Assembly: GCA_016844745.1 (NCBI GenBank)
Contig: JAERMQ010000007.1
Span: 62,001-126,000, forward strand
Origin: Ignavibacteria bacterium
GTDB taxonomy: Bacteria; Bacteroidota; Ignavibacteria; Kapaibacteriales; UBA2268
DNA length: 64,000 nucleotides
Direction of reading: 5' to 3'
Shown one piece after another: positions 52,550 to 61,633 of the stretch. Within the stretch, counting starts at the first letter, position 1. Every line of letters starts with the position of its first letter. Both the position numbers and the translations under genes were made by a program. The notes under the pieces were generated by a model. It did no database searches and was not told where the DNA came from. It saw only the letters and a program-made list of their open reading frames with translations.

Positions 52550-55288
52550 ATGAAAACAATTTTTACCTTTACACTTACACTATTTATTTGTTTGCAAATA
52601 GCAGCAACAGCACAAGAACGCGAATTGCCTGAATGGTTAGGCGCCCAGAATAGCGGCAAAGAATACTGGTTCACTGTTCCACCCAGTTTTGCTGATGAAT
52701 CAGGCGGAGGACAAAACTTTATTAAGGTTTATGTAACATCCCCAGTGAAAACTCTTGTAACCTTAGAAATCCTTGGAAAAAATAAAAAATTTACCAAAAT
52801 GTCGGTTGCAAACGATGTAATTGGGTTTGACTTAATACCTGGAGATGCTCAAACTTTTGAAAAAACAGGAAAAGCAGCAGAAGTTGAAGAAAAAAATTAT
52901 CCCGGATACGGTATCCATGTTTATGCAGAGGATTTATTGGTTGTTTACGTTTTAGTCCGTTTCAGGGCAACAAGCGACGGATTTTTGGCTGTGCCTGTAT
53001 CATCGCTTGGAAAAGAATATATTTGTGGTTCATACAATACCGACCCAATGTTTTCGGCAGTTTGGGGTTATCACCTACCTTCGATGTGCGGCATAACGGC
53101 TGCTTATAACAACACAAGAATGACATTTACAATGGGAGGCAATCCGGCAACGACTACGGCAGGAGGATTAAAACCCGGACAAAGTACAACAATAACAATG
53201 AATAAAGGTGATGTTTTCATGGTTTCATCAAAGGGAGACTATGGAGACTTAGCCGGTAGTAAAATAGTTGCAGATAAACCGGTATCAGTAGTATCCGGTA
53301 ACCAATGCGACAATATTCCAGCCGGAAATCAATGGTGCGATTATTGCGTTGAGATGGAATTGCCATTATTTACCTGGGGAAATGATTATCATGTCCCATC
53401 GGTACCGGGAAGAAAATGGCCCTCCTTGATGCGTGTATTTGCAAAAGAACCAAATACCATTGTATTTAGGGATGGAAAACAAATTGCTACTTTAAAAAAC
53501 GCCGGAGGAATAATTGGTGAAGCATATTATGAAGGCAGAATAACACCAATGGACGAAGCACAAAAGCCCGTCGTAATTTCCGGCGATAAACCCATTGGAG
53601 TGATGGTCTATAATTGCGGAGTTCAAGAAGACGGCTACCCACTTCCGAACAGCGACCCATTCTGGATGGTGATGACTCCATTATCTCAATACCAGAAGGG
53701 AATTACATTTTGTACACCTGCCACACGTGGTGGTTTGGGTTTCGAGGAAAATTATTTAAACCTGGTTTTCCAAACCGATGCAAATTTAAAGATGCCTGAT
53801 GATGTTATGATTGCTGAGGTAAAAGGGGGAAAATACTCATGGATGCCTGTTAATCAAAAATATTCCGGAATAGATAAACAATTTTCTTATGATTTTAATG
53901 ATAAACACTATGCAGTTCGAACACTGATATTGCCACGCGAAGGAACATTTAAAATCAAGGCGAGCCAGCCTTTTGCCGCATATTCATTTGGCTACGACTG
54001 GTGCGATTCTTATGGTTATCCGACTGCCGGCGCATTTAAAAAGAACGACCCTGATGATAAAGAATGTCCGAGAGTGGCTTATACAAAAAACCAGGATGAG
54101 AGCGTTAATGGTACGGTTCAGGATAAAAATTTATCCTTAATTTTAATGCTTACTGATGATAGTTATAATTATAATCTGACTTATCCCGAATTTATTGCCG
54201 GGGATGATATTAATACTACATGGAAGCTCGATAAAATTGATACAAAAGATAGCGCCCGCGCCGTTATTGCATTTGCCGACCGCTGCGGGTACGATACAAT
54301 AATTACAATTGGAGCAATGCCGAGACCCAATATAGATGTGCCGAAAATTGTATTGAGCGCTAATGAACTGCAATTCCAGGAAGTAATATTGACTTTAAAT
54401 AAAGCCCTGACTTTAACGGCAAGCAATTTGGGGAGTGATATTTTACAAATTACATCTGCAAGAATAACAGATGATGTTAACAAATCCTTTAATTTATCCG
54501 GCATGAACTACCCATTGAATATAGATATTAACGGGAAAGCTACATTCTACATTTCTTTCATTCCGACTGTATTGGGCAAATCTACCGCTACCCTTGAATT
54601 ATTAACTAATGACCCAGCAAATAAAACTATCAGAATTCCTTTAAGCGGTATTGGTCTGCCTCCATCTGCCCTGATAACAACAAACATCACAAAAATTTTA
54701 TTTGGCAATGTTAAATTGGAACAATCAGGTTATCAAAATTTTCAATTTATAAATTCCGGGAATACTGACTTAGTGATAAATAAAGTAATTATTACTGATG
54801 ACGCTAATAATGCATTCAGTATTGTTTCGCCGCCAACATTCCACCCTTATTTAACAAAGGGTGCGAGTGAAAATTTAGTAATAAGATTTATACCATATCA
54901 AAGACAACCTTATAAGGCAAATCTTCATATTGAAACGAATGCAGCTAACAATCCTATCCTTGATATTCCGATTGAAGGTAATGGCGGTGATATAAATGAT
55001 GTTCCAATTGTTATTCCTGATAATAATATTTCGTTATCAGTTAAGCCGAATCCTATTATCAAGACTGCTACTATTGAATATAAAGTAAATTTTGAACGCG
55101 CTGATTTGATGAAAATTACGGTTGTGGATATAACGGGCAAGGAAGTGGTTTTGATATTGAATCAAATAGTTGAACCGGGAGAAAGCGCTGTTCAATTCAA
55201 TGCAGAAGGACTTGCTGCTGGTAAGTATTTTGTAATAGCGAATTTTGGAAATGAAGCGGCAAGGCTGCCGGTAGTGATTGAGAAGTAA
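52550..55288 (+). CDS. T9SS-secreted protein with IgGFc-binding-like N-terminal domain and choice-of-anchor repeats
   Basis: The 912-residue protein has a signal peptide (1-23). A long region (~35-500) follows, resembling IgGFc-binding-type N-terminal domains (GKEYWFTVPPSF, VYVTSPVKTL, VYAEDLLVVYVLVRF, and disulphide-suggestive Cys). Two Hydin/ASPM-like beta-sandwich units (~590-800; AKIVLSANELQFQEV-like and TKILFGNVKLEQSGYQNF) precede a type A sorting domain (VKPNPIIKTATIEYKV ... GKYFVIANFGNEAARLPVVI). Such proteins are generally surface adhesins or gliding-related. IgG binding itself is not implied. Confidence 0.78.
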   Translation: MKTIFTFTLTLFICLQIAATAQERELPEWLGAQNSGKEYWFTVPPSFADESGGGQNFIKVYVTSPVKTLVTLEILGKNKKFTKMSVANDVIGFDLIPGDAQTFEKTGKAAEVEEKNYPGYGIHVYAEDLLVVYVLVRFRATSDGFLAVPVSSLGKEYICGSYNTDPMFSAVWGYHLPSMCGITAAYNNTRMTFTMGGNPATTTAGGLKPGQSTTITMNKGDVFMVSSKGDYGDLAGSKIVADKPVSVVSGNQCDNIPAGNQWCDYCVEMELPLFTWGNDYHVPSVPGRKWPSLMRVFAKEPNTIVFRDGKQIATLKNAGGIIGEAYYEGRITPMDEAQKPVVISGDKPIGVMVYNCGVQEDGYPLPNSDPFWMVMTPLSQYQKGITFCTPATRGGLGFEENYLNLVFQTDANLKMPDDVMIAEVKGGKYSWMPVNQKYSGIDKQFSYDFNDKHYAVRTLILPREGTFKIKASQPFAAYSFGYDWCDSYGYPTAGAFKKNDPDDKECPRVAYTKNQDESVNGTVQDKNLSLILMLTDDSYNYNLTYPEFIAGDDINTTWKLDKIDTKDSARAVIAFADRCGYDTIITIGAMPRPNIDVPKIVLSANELQFQEVILTLNKALTLTASNLGSDILQITSARITDDVNKSFNLSGMNYPLNIDINGKATFYISFIPTVLGKSTATLELLTNDPANKTIRIPLSGIGLPPSALITTNITKILFGNVKLEQSGYQNFQFINSGNTDLVINKVIITDDANNAFSIVSPPTFHPYLTKGASENLVIRFIPYQRQPYKANLHIETNAANNPILDIPIEGNGGDINDVPIVIPDNNISLSVKPNPIIKTATIEYKVNFERADLMKITVVDITGKEVVLILNQIVEPGESAVQFNAEGLAAGKYFVIANFGNEAARLPVVIEK

Positions 55289-55319
55289 AAAAATAACACT
55301 TTGCCAATCTATGAGGAAA

Positions 55320-55410
55320 AACCCCTCCCTAACCCTCCCCGAAGGGGAGGGAATTGAAAAATAAGATAGTTACTTATTCCCTCCCCTTCGGGGAGGGTTA
55401 GGGAGGGGTT
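55320..55410. repeat. GC-rich palindrome, 35-bp arms, upstream of DUF559 gene
   Basis: Arms 55320-55354 and 55376-55410 are exact complements and hold the inner CTCCCCgaaGGGGAG hairpin. Arms are almost identical to those at 10725-10804. The element begins 31 bases after the T9SS gene stop. Confidence 0.95.
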
Positions 55411-55528
55411 ATTCCGGCTGAATTTAGTAGACATTCTTAAATTTCAAAAGAATATTTGTGAGTGAATTTAGATTAGGTCAAGGTGAGTTCTTTCGGCAAT
55501 TAGTAAATTTAATGAAAAAGAATTAACA

Positions 55529-55936
55529 ATGAGATACATTTTAACTGACAAAAAAACATGGCATAAGTTAAAAGATTTTGTTAAAGAAAACAGAAAAGAG
55601 CAAACCTATGCCGAACAAATCATCTGGGAAAATTTAAGAAAAAAACAATTAGGAGTTAGATTTAGAAGACAACATGCGATTTACCAATTTATTGTAGATT
55701 TTATCTGTATTGAAAAGAAATTAATTATTGAAATTGATGGTGATTCACATTCTGATAAACAAGACTACGACCATGAAAGAGAAAGGATTCTGGAAGGAAT
55801 GGGTTTCAAAGTTTTAAGATTCACAAATGAAGAAGTTACTGGAAATGGCAATAAAGTAATCGAAATGATTAAGGAAAATTTGAAGGACATTAGCTTTGAG
55901 AACTCTTTTAACTCTGAGGGAATAACCCCTCCCTAA
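55529..55936 (+). CDS. DUF559 (Vsr-like) endonuclease-type protein
   Basis: The 135-residue protein shows the DUF559 pattern: AEQIIWENLRKKQLGVRFRRQHAIYQFIVDFICIEKKLIIEIDGDSH, with the F-R-R-Q core and the PD-(D/E)XK-like D...E.DG.H. The family is related to very-short-patch repair nucleases, and its biological role is not established. Its last codons (ITPP and the stop) are the first bases of a GC-rich palindrome at 55921. An intact palindrome of the same family ends 118 bases before the start. The body is AT-rich. Confidence 0.88.
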   Translation: MRYILTDKKTWHKLKDFVKENRKEQTYAEQIIWENLRKKQLGVRFRRQHAIYQFIVDFICIEKKLIIEIDGDSHSDKQDYDHERERILEGMGFKVLRFTNEEVTGNGNKVIEMIKENLKDISFENSFNSEGITPP

Positions 55937-56021
55937 CCCTCCCCGAAGGGGAGGGAATTTTTTACTTTTATTCTACTTCTACTTCTATGTTCTATTTCTA
56001 TAACCGGGTTAGGGAGGGGTT
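55921..56021. repeat. GC-rich palindrome overlapping the DUF559 3' end, right arm shortened
   Basis: The left arm (55921-55959, ACCCCTCCCTAACCCTCCCC plus inner hairpin) is complete. The right arm retains only GGGTTAGGGAGGGGTT (56006-56021). Between them is an unrelated 45-base T/C-rich run (TTTTACTTTTATTCTACTTC...). This looks like a rearranged or partly replaced copy. Confidence 0.88.
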
Positions 56022-56109
56022 TTTCTTTCAAGGTTAAATGATATTTTTTTGAAAGGTTTTTTCTTTTAATTTGACTTAGTAGTAATTGAAAAAAATAAGT
56101 GTAGTAAGT

Positions 56110-57444
56110 ATGAAGAAGTTTTTAATTTTGACGGCAGTAATTGGGCTGCTGCTTTCGCTCAATGCCTGGTCACAGCCAAAATATAAAGATATGGTTTGGC
56201 TGACCCCGACGGATGATATTAAAGCTTTCTGTTTCTCGCCGGACAGCAAGTTTATAGCTTGCGCCGAAGGAAATTATATCAACATTCTCGATGTTGCAAC
56301 CGGGCAAAGCATAAAAAAACTTTGGCTAAGCGACAATCATTCTGAAAATATCGATTTTACAGATGTCAAATGGTCAAATGACGGACGTTATATAATAGCA
56401 CCTAATCAGAAAAACGTCCAGGTCTGGGATGCTGCCACTTTCGATACGCTCAATTTTTTAGTGGACAATGCCACCCCAGGAAAGCAAATCGGAATTTCAA
56501 ATGATTGTAAATATTTAGTTGCAAGTACCAGAACAAGCGAAATAAAGGTATGGAATCTTCAAACCGGAAAATTAATAGCCAAGAAAAGGGTATTGCCACC
56601 CAAAGATTATACTAATCCTACTATTCAAGAAATGGCTCTGAGCCCAACAGGAGATTTTATTGTTATTAGAGGTTTTTTTGAGCCGAGTACAAATCCAAAA
56701 GCATCTACAATTTTATTTGATAGTGTTTATAAAACCAATAATTTAAATATGTTACCCATAAGTTTTCCTGGAAAAGCTTATGTATTTTCATCAACAGGAA
56801 ATTATTTATCAGAATTTTTGTTTAAAAGAGATAATAGCACTATCATCGATACATGTATAAGAATAACTGAATTGAAAAATAATAAAATTATAAAAAATTT
56901 TTCAATGAAAATTGGGGAATATTTTAGATTTCCTGAATTTTCTTATGATGATAAATATTTTCTTACAATTAAAAGAAATGGATTTGAATTAGTTGTTTAT
57001 AACATTCAATCATGGGATTCGGTTTATTCGTATATACTGAATAATGAACGAAAGTTTTATTTATTGAAATCATCACCAAATGGTAAATATATTGCTGCTA
57101 AATGCTCGGATTATTCATTAGGAGCCATTATTCTATTAAAATCTTTTTGGGGCAACACACTTGTAAATGAACAAAATAACAGTAATACAGAAATTTTGAA
57201 CTACTACCCGAATCCAACGTTATCTCAAATTGATATTGAATATAACATTGGGCTAAGCGGAAATGTATTGATTTATATAAGCAATTTAAATGGGGAAAAG
57301 ATTGTTACCTTACTTGATGAATATATCTCACAAGGCAAACACACAATAACTTGGAATATAGCAGGAGTAAGTTCCGGCGCTTATTTCATCAACTTAATTG
57401 CTGACGGAAAAAGTTTAAGCAAGAATATTATTGTTATAAAATAA
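56110..57444 (+). CDS. T9SS-secreted WD40-like beta-propeller protein
   Basis: Starting at the ATG 56110 (an upstream TTG would add eight residues), the protein begins with the signal peptide MKKFLILTAVIGLLLSLNAWSQ. WD40-like blades follow over ~30-340 (DDIKAFCFSPDSKFIACAEGN, WSNDGRYIIAPNQKNVQVWDA, ISNDCKYLVASTRTSEIKVWNL). The type A sorting domain (NYYPNPTLSQIDIEYNI ... GAYFINLIADGKSLSKNI) ends it. Function is unknown; propellers usually mediate protein binding. The next small frame begins 10 bases downstream. Confidence 0.82.
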   Translation: MKKFLILTAVIGLLLSLNAWSQPKYKDMVWLTPTDDIKAFCFSPDSKFIACAEGNYINILDVATGQSIKKLWLSDNHSENIDFTDVKWSNDGRYIIAPNQKNVQVWDAATFDTLNFLVDNATPGKQIGISNDCKYLVASTRTSEIKVWNLQTGKLIAKKRVLPPKDYTNPTIQEMALSPTGDFIVIRGFFEPSTNPKASTILFDSVYKTNNLNMLPISFPGKAYVFSSTGNYLSEFLFKRDNSTIIDTCIRITELKNNKIIKNFSMKIGEYFRFPEFSYDDKYFLTIKRNGFELVVYNIQSWDSVYSYILNNERKFYLLKSSPNGKYIAAKCSDYSLGAIILLKSFWGNTLVNEQNNSNTEILNYYPNPTLSQIDIEYNIGLSGNVLIYISNLNGEKIVTLLDEYISQGKHTITWNIAGVSSGAYFINLIADGKSLSKNIIVIK

Positions 57445-57454
57445 GGGGTTCAAA

Positions 57455-57619
57455 ATGAAAATCAAATCTTCATTATTAGCAGTAATAATATTATTACTTT
57501 GCTTAAATGCAAATTCGCAGGAAGTTATCAATCCGCCAAAGCTTGATATTTTATTATTAAAGCCGGGAATTTATTTTATAAAATTTCGTAATTTTACGAA
57601 TATTTTTGTAAAGGAATAA
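57455..57619 (+). pseudogene. Secreted-protein stub: signal peptide joined to sorting-domain tail
   Basis: The 54-codon frame starts 10 bases after the previous stop and begins with a good signal peptide (MKIKSSLLAVIILLLCLNANSQ). After PPKLDILLL it passes straight into KPGIYFIKFRNFTNIFVKE, the end of a type A sorting domain. The mature body and most of the sorting domain are absent. It is most simply the remnant of a T9SS cargo gene after a large internal deletion; a genuine small secreted peptide cannot be excluded. Confidence 0.65.
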
Positions 57620-57652
57620 AAAAACTAATTTAAAAACGAATATTGGAGTTAA

Positions 57653-58885
57653 ATGAAATTAATTATTTATGTGTTAGTTATTATAGCAATTCAACTTAAT
57701 GTCTGTAATGCAGTGTCCGATTCTGCAAATACAAATTATCCCAAAATCTACTTTGATTGCGATTTCTGCGATAAAGATTATTTGAAATCGAAACTTATGT
57801 ATGTCAATATGGTTCGGGATAGGTTCGAAGCCGATATTTTCGTGAAAGGATATTCAAGCGATTTGTCAGGTGGTGATATGCTTACATTGGATATCTTCGG
57901 TCAGAACAGGTTCGACGGTATGAAAGATACAGTTTCAATATTCAGGCTGGAATCCCATTCCCAGGATTTAATAAGGGAAAAAATTGCCGAAAAAATTAAT
58001 TTGACCTTGATTAGGTATCTTTTGAAAACCGAATTAGCCGACAGTTTGAAAGTAAATTATAAGCCGGTATCTCAAAACGCAGCATCACAACCGGTCGATG
58101 ACCCCTGGGATAGATGGGTTATCAAATTTTCCCTTAATTCAAACCTGAACGGCGAACATTCGTTTAAATATTCTTCTTTATATACTTATGCAGAACTTAA
58201 ACGCATAACCGAGGATATGAAGTTAAATTTTGGCGGCTATAATTCTTTTAATGAAACTTTTTACAAGCTCGAAACTGAGGACGTAATCGCCGATACACGT
58301 TCCAACGGAGCCTGGGCAAATATCATCTTAGCAATTGACAGCAATGTTTCTTACGGCGTATGGACAGAAATCAGCAATTCATCTTATTCCAATATCAAAT
58401 ACAAATTATATTCGGCTGCCGGTATTGAGTATAACTTTTTTCCATACAGCGAATCCATCCGCCGGCAACTGAAATTCAGGTACAGGCTTAGTCCGACATT
58501 TGCAAAGTATATGGAAGAAACAATATTCTTTAAAACTGAGGAATTAAGACTTGCTCATTCTATCGAAGCAGTGGTAATTATTTCGGAGAAGTGGGGTTCC
58601 ATCGATTTATCAGTCACATATTCCAATTATTTACATGACTTTACAAAAAACCATATTAATGTCAATATGGAATTGAATTTACCTCTATTCGAAGGTTTAT
58701 CGTTTTTTGTATGGGGGAGTTACTCTGCCATTCACGACCAACTATCATTAGTAAAAGGTTCGGGCGACGTTGACGTATATACAAGAAGGAAGCAGCTTGA
58801 AACGAATTTCAATTATTCGAGTTATATCGGAATATCGTATTCTTTCGGCTCGATTTATAATAATATCATCAATGCAAGATTTTGA
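57653..58885 (+). CDS. Hypothetical outer-membrane protein
   Basis: The 410-residue protein has a signal peptide (1-20). An N-terminal soluble region (~28-135) contains DCDFCDKDYLKSKLMYVNMVRDRFEADIFVKG. A second part (~145-410) is built of alternating aromatic strands (KLYSAAGIEYNFFPY, IDLSVTYSNYLHDF, LSFFVWGSYSAIHD) and ends in IGISYSFGSIYNNIINARF, as in outer-membrane barrels. The final Phe is typical of barrel proteins. No family was recognised. Codon use is more GC-rich than the preceding stub. It ends convergently against the restriction cluster. Confidence 0.68.
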   Translation: MKLIIYVLVIIAIQLNVCNAVSDSANTNYPKIYFDCDFCDKDYLKSKLMYVNMVRDRFEADIFVKGYSSDLSGGDMLTLDIFGQNRFDGMKDTVSIFRLESHSQDLIREKIAEKINLTLIRYLLKTELADSLKVNYKPVSQNAASQPVDDPWDRWVIKFSLNSNLNGEHSFKYSSLYTYAELKRITEDMKLNFGGYNSFNETFYKLETEDVIADTRSNGAWANIILAIDSNVSYGVWTEISNSSYSNIKYKLYSAAGIEYNFFPYSESIRRQLKFRYRLSPTFAKYMEETIFFKTEELRLAHSIEAVVIISEKWGSIDLSVTYSNYLHDFTKNHINVNMELNLPLFEGLSFFVWGSYSAIHDQLSLVKGSGDVDVYTRRKQLETNFNYSSYIGISYSFGSIYNNIINARF

Positions 58886-58891
58886 ATAATT

Positions 58892-59788
58892 TTATAGGAA
58901 TTTCCATATATCAGTAATAAGCAAATTATCAATGGTTTTAATATGGTCTTTCAATATTTTTTCCGTTCTCATATTTGGTCTAATATCACAATAATAAACA
59001 CCGTCCAAAGGGTTTAGTTTTACGGTATATCCTTTGAAATGACCGGGTAAAAATGTGGAATTGATTCCGTATTCGTTTTCTTTTCTTGTATTTTTTCTCT
59101 GAACATCATTTAAAAATATTGCAATGTGTGGAATTACTGTTTCTGTTAATTTGCTATAAAGAAATTTATCAATAAATATTTTATCCAGTCTGTCTTTGCT
59201 TGAAGTTTTGATTGAACCAATTAATTTTATTTCATTATTATTTTCAATTATTAAATCATGTTGATAGTTAATATTGAAAGCAAATTCGCCTTCAATATTA
59301 ACTGGAACCTGAACCACACCTGCTTTAGCTTCAATGCCAATTGAATTCAAAATAATCCTTATAAAATTTTCAAATAGGTCACCGTTTAATTTTCTTGCTG
59401 TATTTGATTTACCTGCAGGAAGTGCATCCAGACATGCGCCAATTGATTGCTGAATTGTATAAATTGAATTATTTATTATATTTCTGGCTTCAATATTTTT
59501 AATTTTAATATCTCTTATACATTTTAAAATATTGAAAAAGTCACTATTTATTTTATCACTATTTTCTGCATTATACATTAAATTAGAATTAATTGGTCTT
59601 GTGATTTGGAAATTGCCTTTTCTATTATATTGAAAGAATTGATAATTATTTTCATTTTGAGAAATAATTACGGCTTGTAAATTTTTCGGGATAAACTCTA
59701 AATACTTAATACAAAAAATTATATAATCATTTAAATCCTTGAAATTCTTTTTATCAGTTACTAAATTTAATAAATCTTTCAAATTCAT
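58892..59788 (-). CDS. Type II restriction endonuclease-like protein
   Basis: The 298-residue protein carries a nuclease-like segment INYQHDLIIENNNEIKLIG followed by SIKTSSKDRLDKIF: an Asp, then an S-x-K within a KTSSKDR block, consistent with a PD-(D/E)XK variant of type II restriction enzymes. Its ATG overlaps the stop of the upstream beta-class methyltransferase by 4 bases (59785-59788), which supports a cognate restriction-modification pair. The recognition site cannot be deduced. The gene is AT-rich, typical of transferred RM systems. Confidence 0.72.
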   Translation of the reverse strand: MNLKDLLNLVTDKKNFKDLNDYIIFCIKYLEFIPKNLQAVIISQNENNYQFFQYNRKGNFQITRPINSNLMYNAENSDKINSDFFNILKCIRDIKIKNIEARNIINNSIYTIQQSIGACLDALPAGKSNTARKLNGDLFENFIRIILNSIGIEAKAGVVQVPVNIEGEFAFNINYQHDLIIENNNEIKLIGSIKTSSKDRLDKIFIDKFLYSKLTETVIPHIAIFLNDVQRKNTRKENEYGINSTFLPGHFKGYTVKLNPLDGVYYCDIRPNMRTEKILKDHIKTIDNLLITDIWKFL

Positions 59789-60747
59789 CTAATAGAATTC
59801 CTTCTCTTTAAATTATCAAAATCGTATTTAATCCACCTATCAATATCCCATTCTTCAACGATTTTTATTCGCTTAACAGCCCAATCAAGATAATCACTCG
59901 ATATATCGCAAGCCAGCCATTTTCGGTTTAATTGTTCTGCGCATACCGGAGTAGTCCCCGAACCACAAAATGGGTCTAATATTATATCGTTTTCATTCGA
60001 TGATGCTAAAATAATTTTTCTTAACAATTCTTCCGGTTTTTGCGTTGGATGAGGTGTTTTTTCGTGCATTCCATTGCATGTTGTTGGAATTTCAATAACA
60101 TCTTTTGGTTTTGCTCCATTAGGATTTGGTTCCCAAGCCTGATATTTTTCGGCATTTCCTCCGTATTGACTTGTTTCAGCCTGTGGGTGTGTTGGATATT
60201 TTAAAGTATGCTCGCTGTATGGAATACGAATGGTATCAATATTAAAGGTAAATTCTTTTGATTTACGAAAATGCAGTATGCTTTCATGGCTACGTCCCCA
60301 GTCGTTACCAAGATTGGCTTTGTTTTTATAATGCCATACAATCCAACGGCAGGATTTAAAGTATTTGCTTGCCGGATGTTTCAAATCTGCAAGAATTTCG
60401 GAAAAGCCGCATATAAAAAGAGTACCGTTATCTTTCAATATTCTTGATGCTTCTTTAATCCATAACATAGACCATTTTATATATTCTTCCTGACTTTCAA
60501 AAGTGTCCCAATCCGCTTTTTTTATATTATAAGGGGGGTCGGCAAAGATTAAATCAATACTTTTACTTTGCAAGGTTTTTAACCATTTAATGCTATCTCC
60601 GTACCATAATTCACCGTTTTGATGTTTAAAATAAAGTTGTGGTATATCAATATTTAATTGAGTATTAATTTCAACGGTTTCACCCTTTTGTTGGATTTCA
60701 CCAAAGAATGATGGTATTACTTTATTTCTAAGCATTGTTTTTTGCAT
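59785..60747 (-). CDS. Beta-class DNA N-methyltransferase (N6-adenine or N4-cytosine)
   Basis: The ATG at 60747 is chosen; an upstream TTG (60762) would add five residues. The catalytic motif IV, IDLIFADPPYNIKKADWD, comes before the SAM-binding motif I, ILDPFCGSGTTPVCAEQL. This is the beta-class order. PTQKPEELLRKI separates them. DPPY favours N6-adenine methylation but does not exclude N4-cytosine. It should protect DNA against the endonuclease at 58892. The 20-base gap to the NgoMIV-like gene and shared strand suggest one operon of two RM systems. Confidence 0.88.
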   Translation of the reverse strand: MQKTMLRNKVIPSFFGEIQQKGETVEINTQLNIDIPQLYFKHQNGELWYGDSIKWLKTLQSKSIDLIFADPPYNIKKADWDTFESQEEYIKWSMLWIKEASRILKDNGTLFICGFSEILADLKHPASKYFKSCRWIVWHYKNKANLGNDWGRSHESILHFRKSKEFTFNIDTIRIPYSEHTLKYPTHPQAETSQYGGNAEKYQAWEPNPNGAKPKDVIEIPTTCNGMHEKTPHPTQKPEELLRKIILASSNENDIILDPFCGSGTTPVCAEQLNRKWLACDISSDYLDWAVKRIKIVEEWDIDRWIKYDFDNLKRRNSIR

Positions 60748-60784
60748 AATAATTTTGTGCAAATTTATAAATTTATTATATTAT

Positions 60785-61624
60785 TTAAATTGCTAAATCA
60801 AAAGGTAAATCACTTATATCTCTTAATCGTTTACCTTGAACTAAAGTTTCTATTAAATCTGTAGCAACTTCATTTTTTAATTTTTCTATCGAAATTAATA
60901 ATTCTCTAAGTGCAAAATGATAAACACAATCTATATCACCAGTACCGAGCGCTAATGATGCAATCCTTTGAGGATATGGCTCGCCGGTAACAATAACAAT
61001 ATGTGGGGTATGTCCCTTCCTATTGCGGATTAAATTCAATCCTTCTGTTCTTGAATTTTGAGACCTGTCACTTCGAATTGTCCACTTACAGGAAATACTT
61101 GCATGTAAAATAGGCTTTTGAGAATTGCTCATTCGCAAAGGTGTTAAATTAGCATTTTTATCATTCGGTTTAATCAATTTCTTGTTTTTGTTTATTTCTT
61201 TATCATCAATAGGTATTCTTCCAATTACAATATCTGGACAAATAAGATAATCACCTACTGCAGCTCTTAATTGTCGGTTATTTTTCAATGTTTCGGCAAG
61301 CATTGATAAATGTTCATATTGTTCAAACCCATCGATTGATTTGCCAAGGCAAAACTCGAATTTCCCGGTTCTTAAATGATTTATTTCATTAAAGACTTTT
61401 TCAAGAAAATAATATGTTAATTTTTCAAAAGATTTACCCATTGTTTGTCCTGACAATTTAACTGTATTTGTTTGAATTGCAATTTCCTCAACAATACCTT
61501 TTGCCAAAGCAACACTTATCTGGCTGTATTTGTCAGCATTATTGGGTATTTTCTTTTCATCAACAGATAGTAATTCTTTAAATATCAATGCATGATATTC
61601 TTTTCTTAAATCTTCAAGTAACAT
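60785..61624 (-). CDS. NgoMIV-family type II restriction endonuclease
   Basis: The 279-residue protein resembles R.NgoMIV over its length. VGDYLICPDIVIGRIP supplies the active-site Asp. ASISCKWTIRSDRSQNSRTEGLNLIRNRKGH carries the S-x-K and the downstream Glu of the unusual PDxn(S)CK variant. HIVIVTGEPYPQRIASLALGTGDIDCVYHFAL matches the family's C-terminal core. Characterised NgoMIV cuts GCCGGC as a tetramer; specificity here is assumed, not shown. It sits 9 bases downstream of the N4-type methyltransferase gene, its probable partner. Confidence 0.88.
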   Translation of the reverse strand: MLLEDLRKEYHALIFKELLSVDEKKIPNNADKYSQISVALAKGIVEEIAIQTNTVKLSGQTMGKSFEKLTYYFLEKVFNEINHLRTGKFEFCLGKSIDGFEQYEHLSMLAETLKNNRQLRAAVGDYLICPDIVIGRIPIDDKEINKNKKLIKPNDKNANLTPLRMSNSQKPILHASISCKWTIRSDRSQNSRTEGLNLIRNRKGHTPHIVIVTGEPYPQRIASLALGTGDIDCVYHFALRELLISIEKLKNEVATDLIETLVQGKRLRDISDLPFDLAI

Positions 61625-61633
61625 ATTAACACC

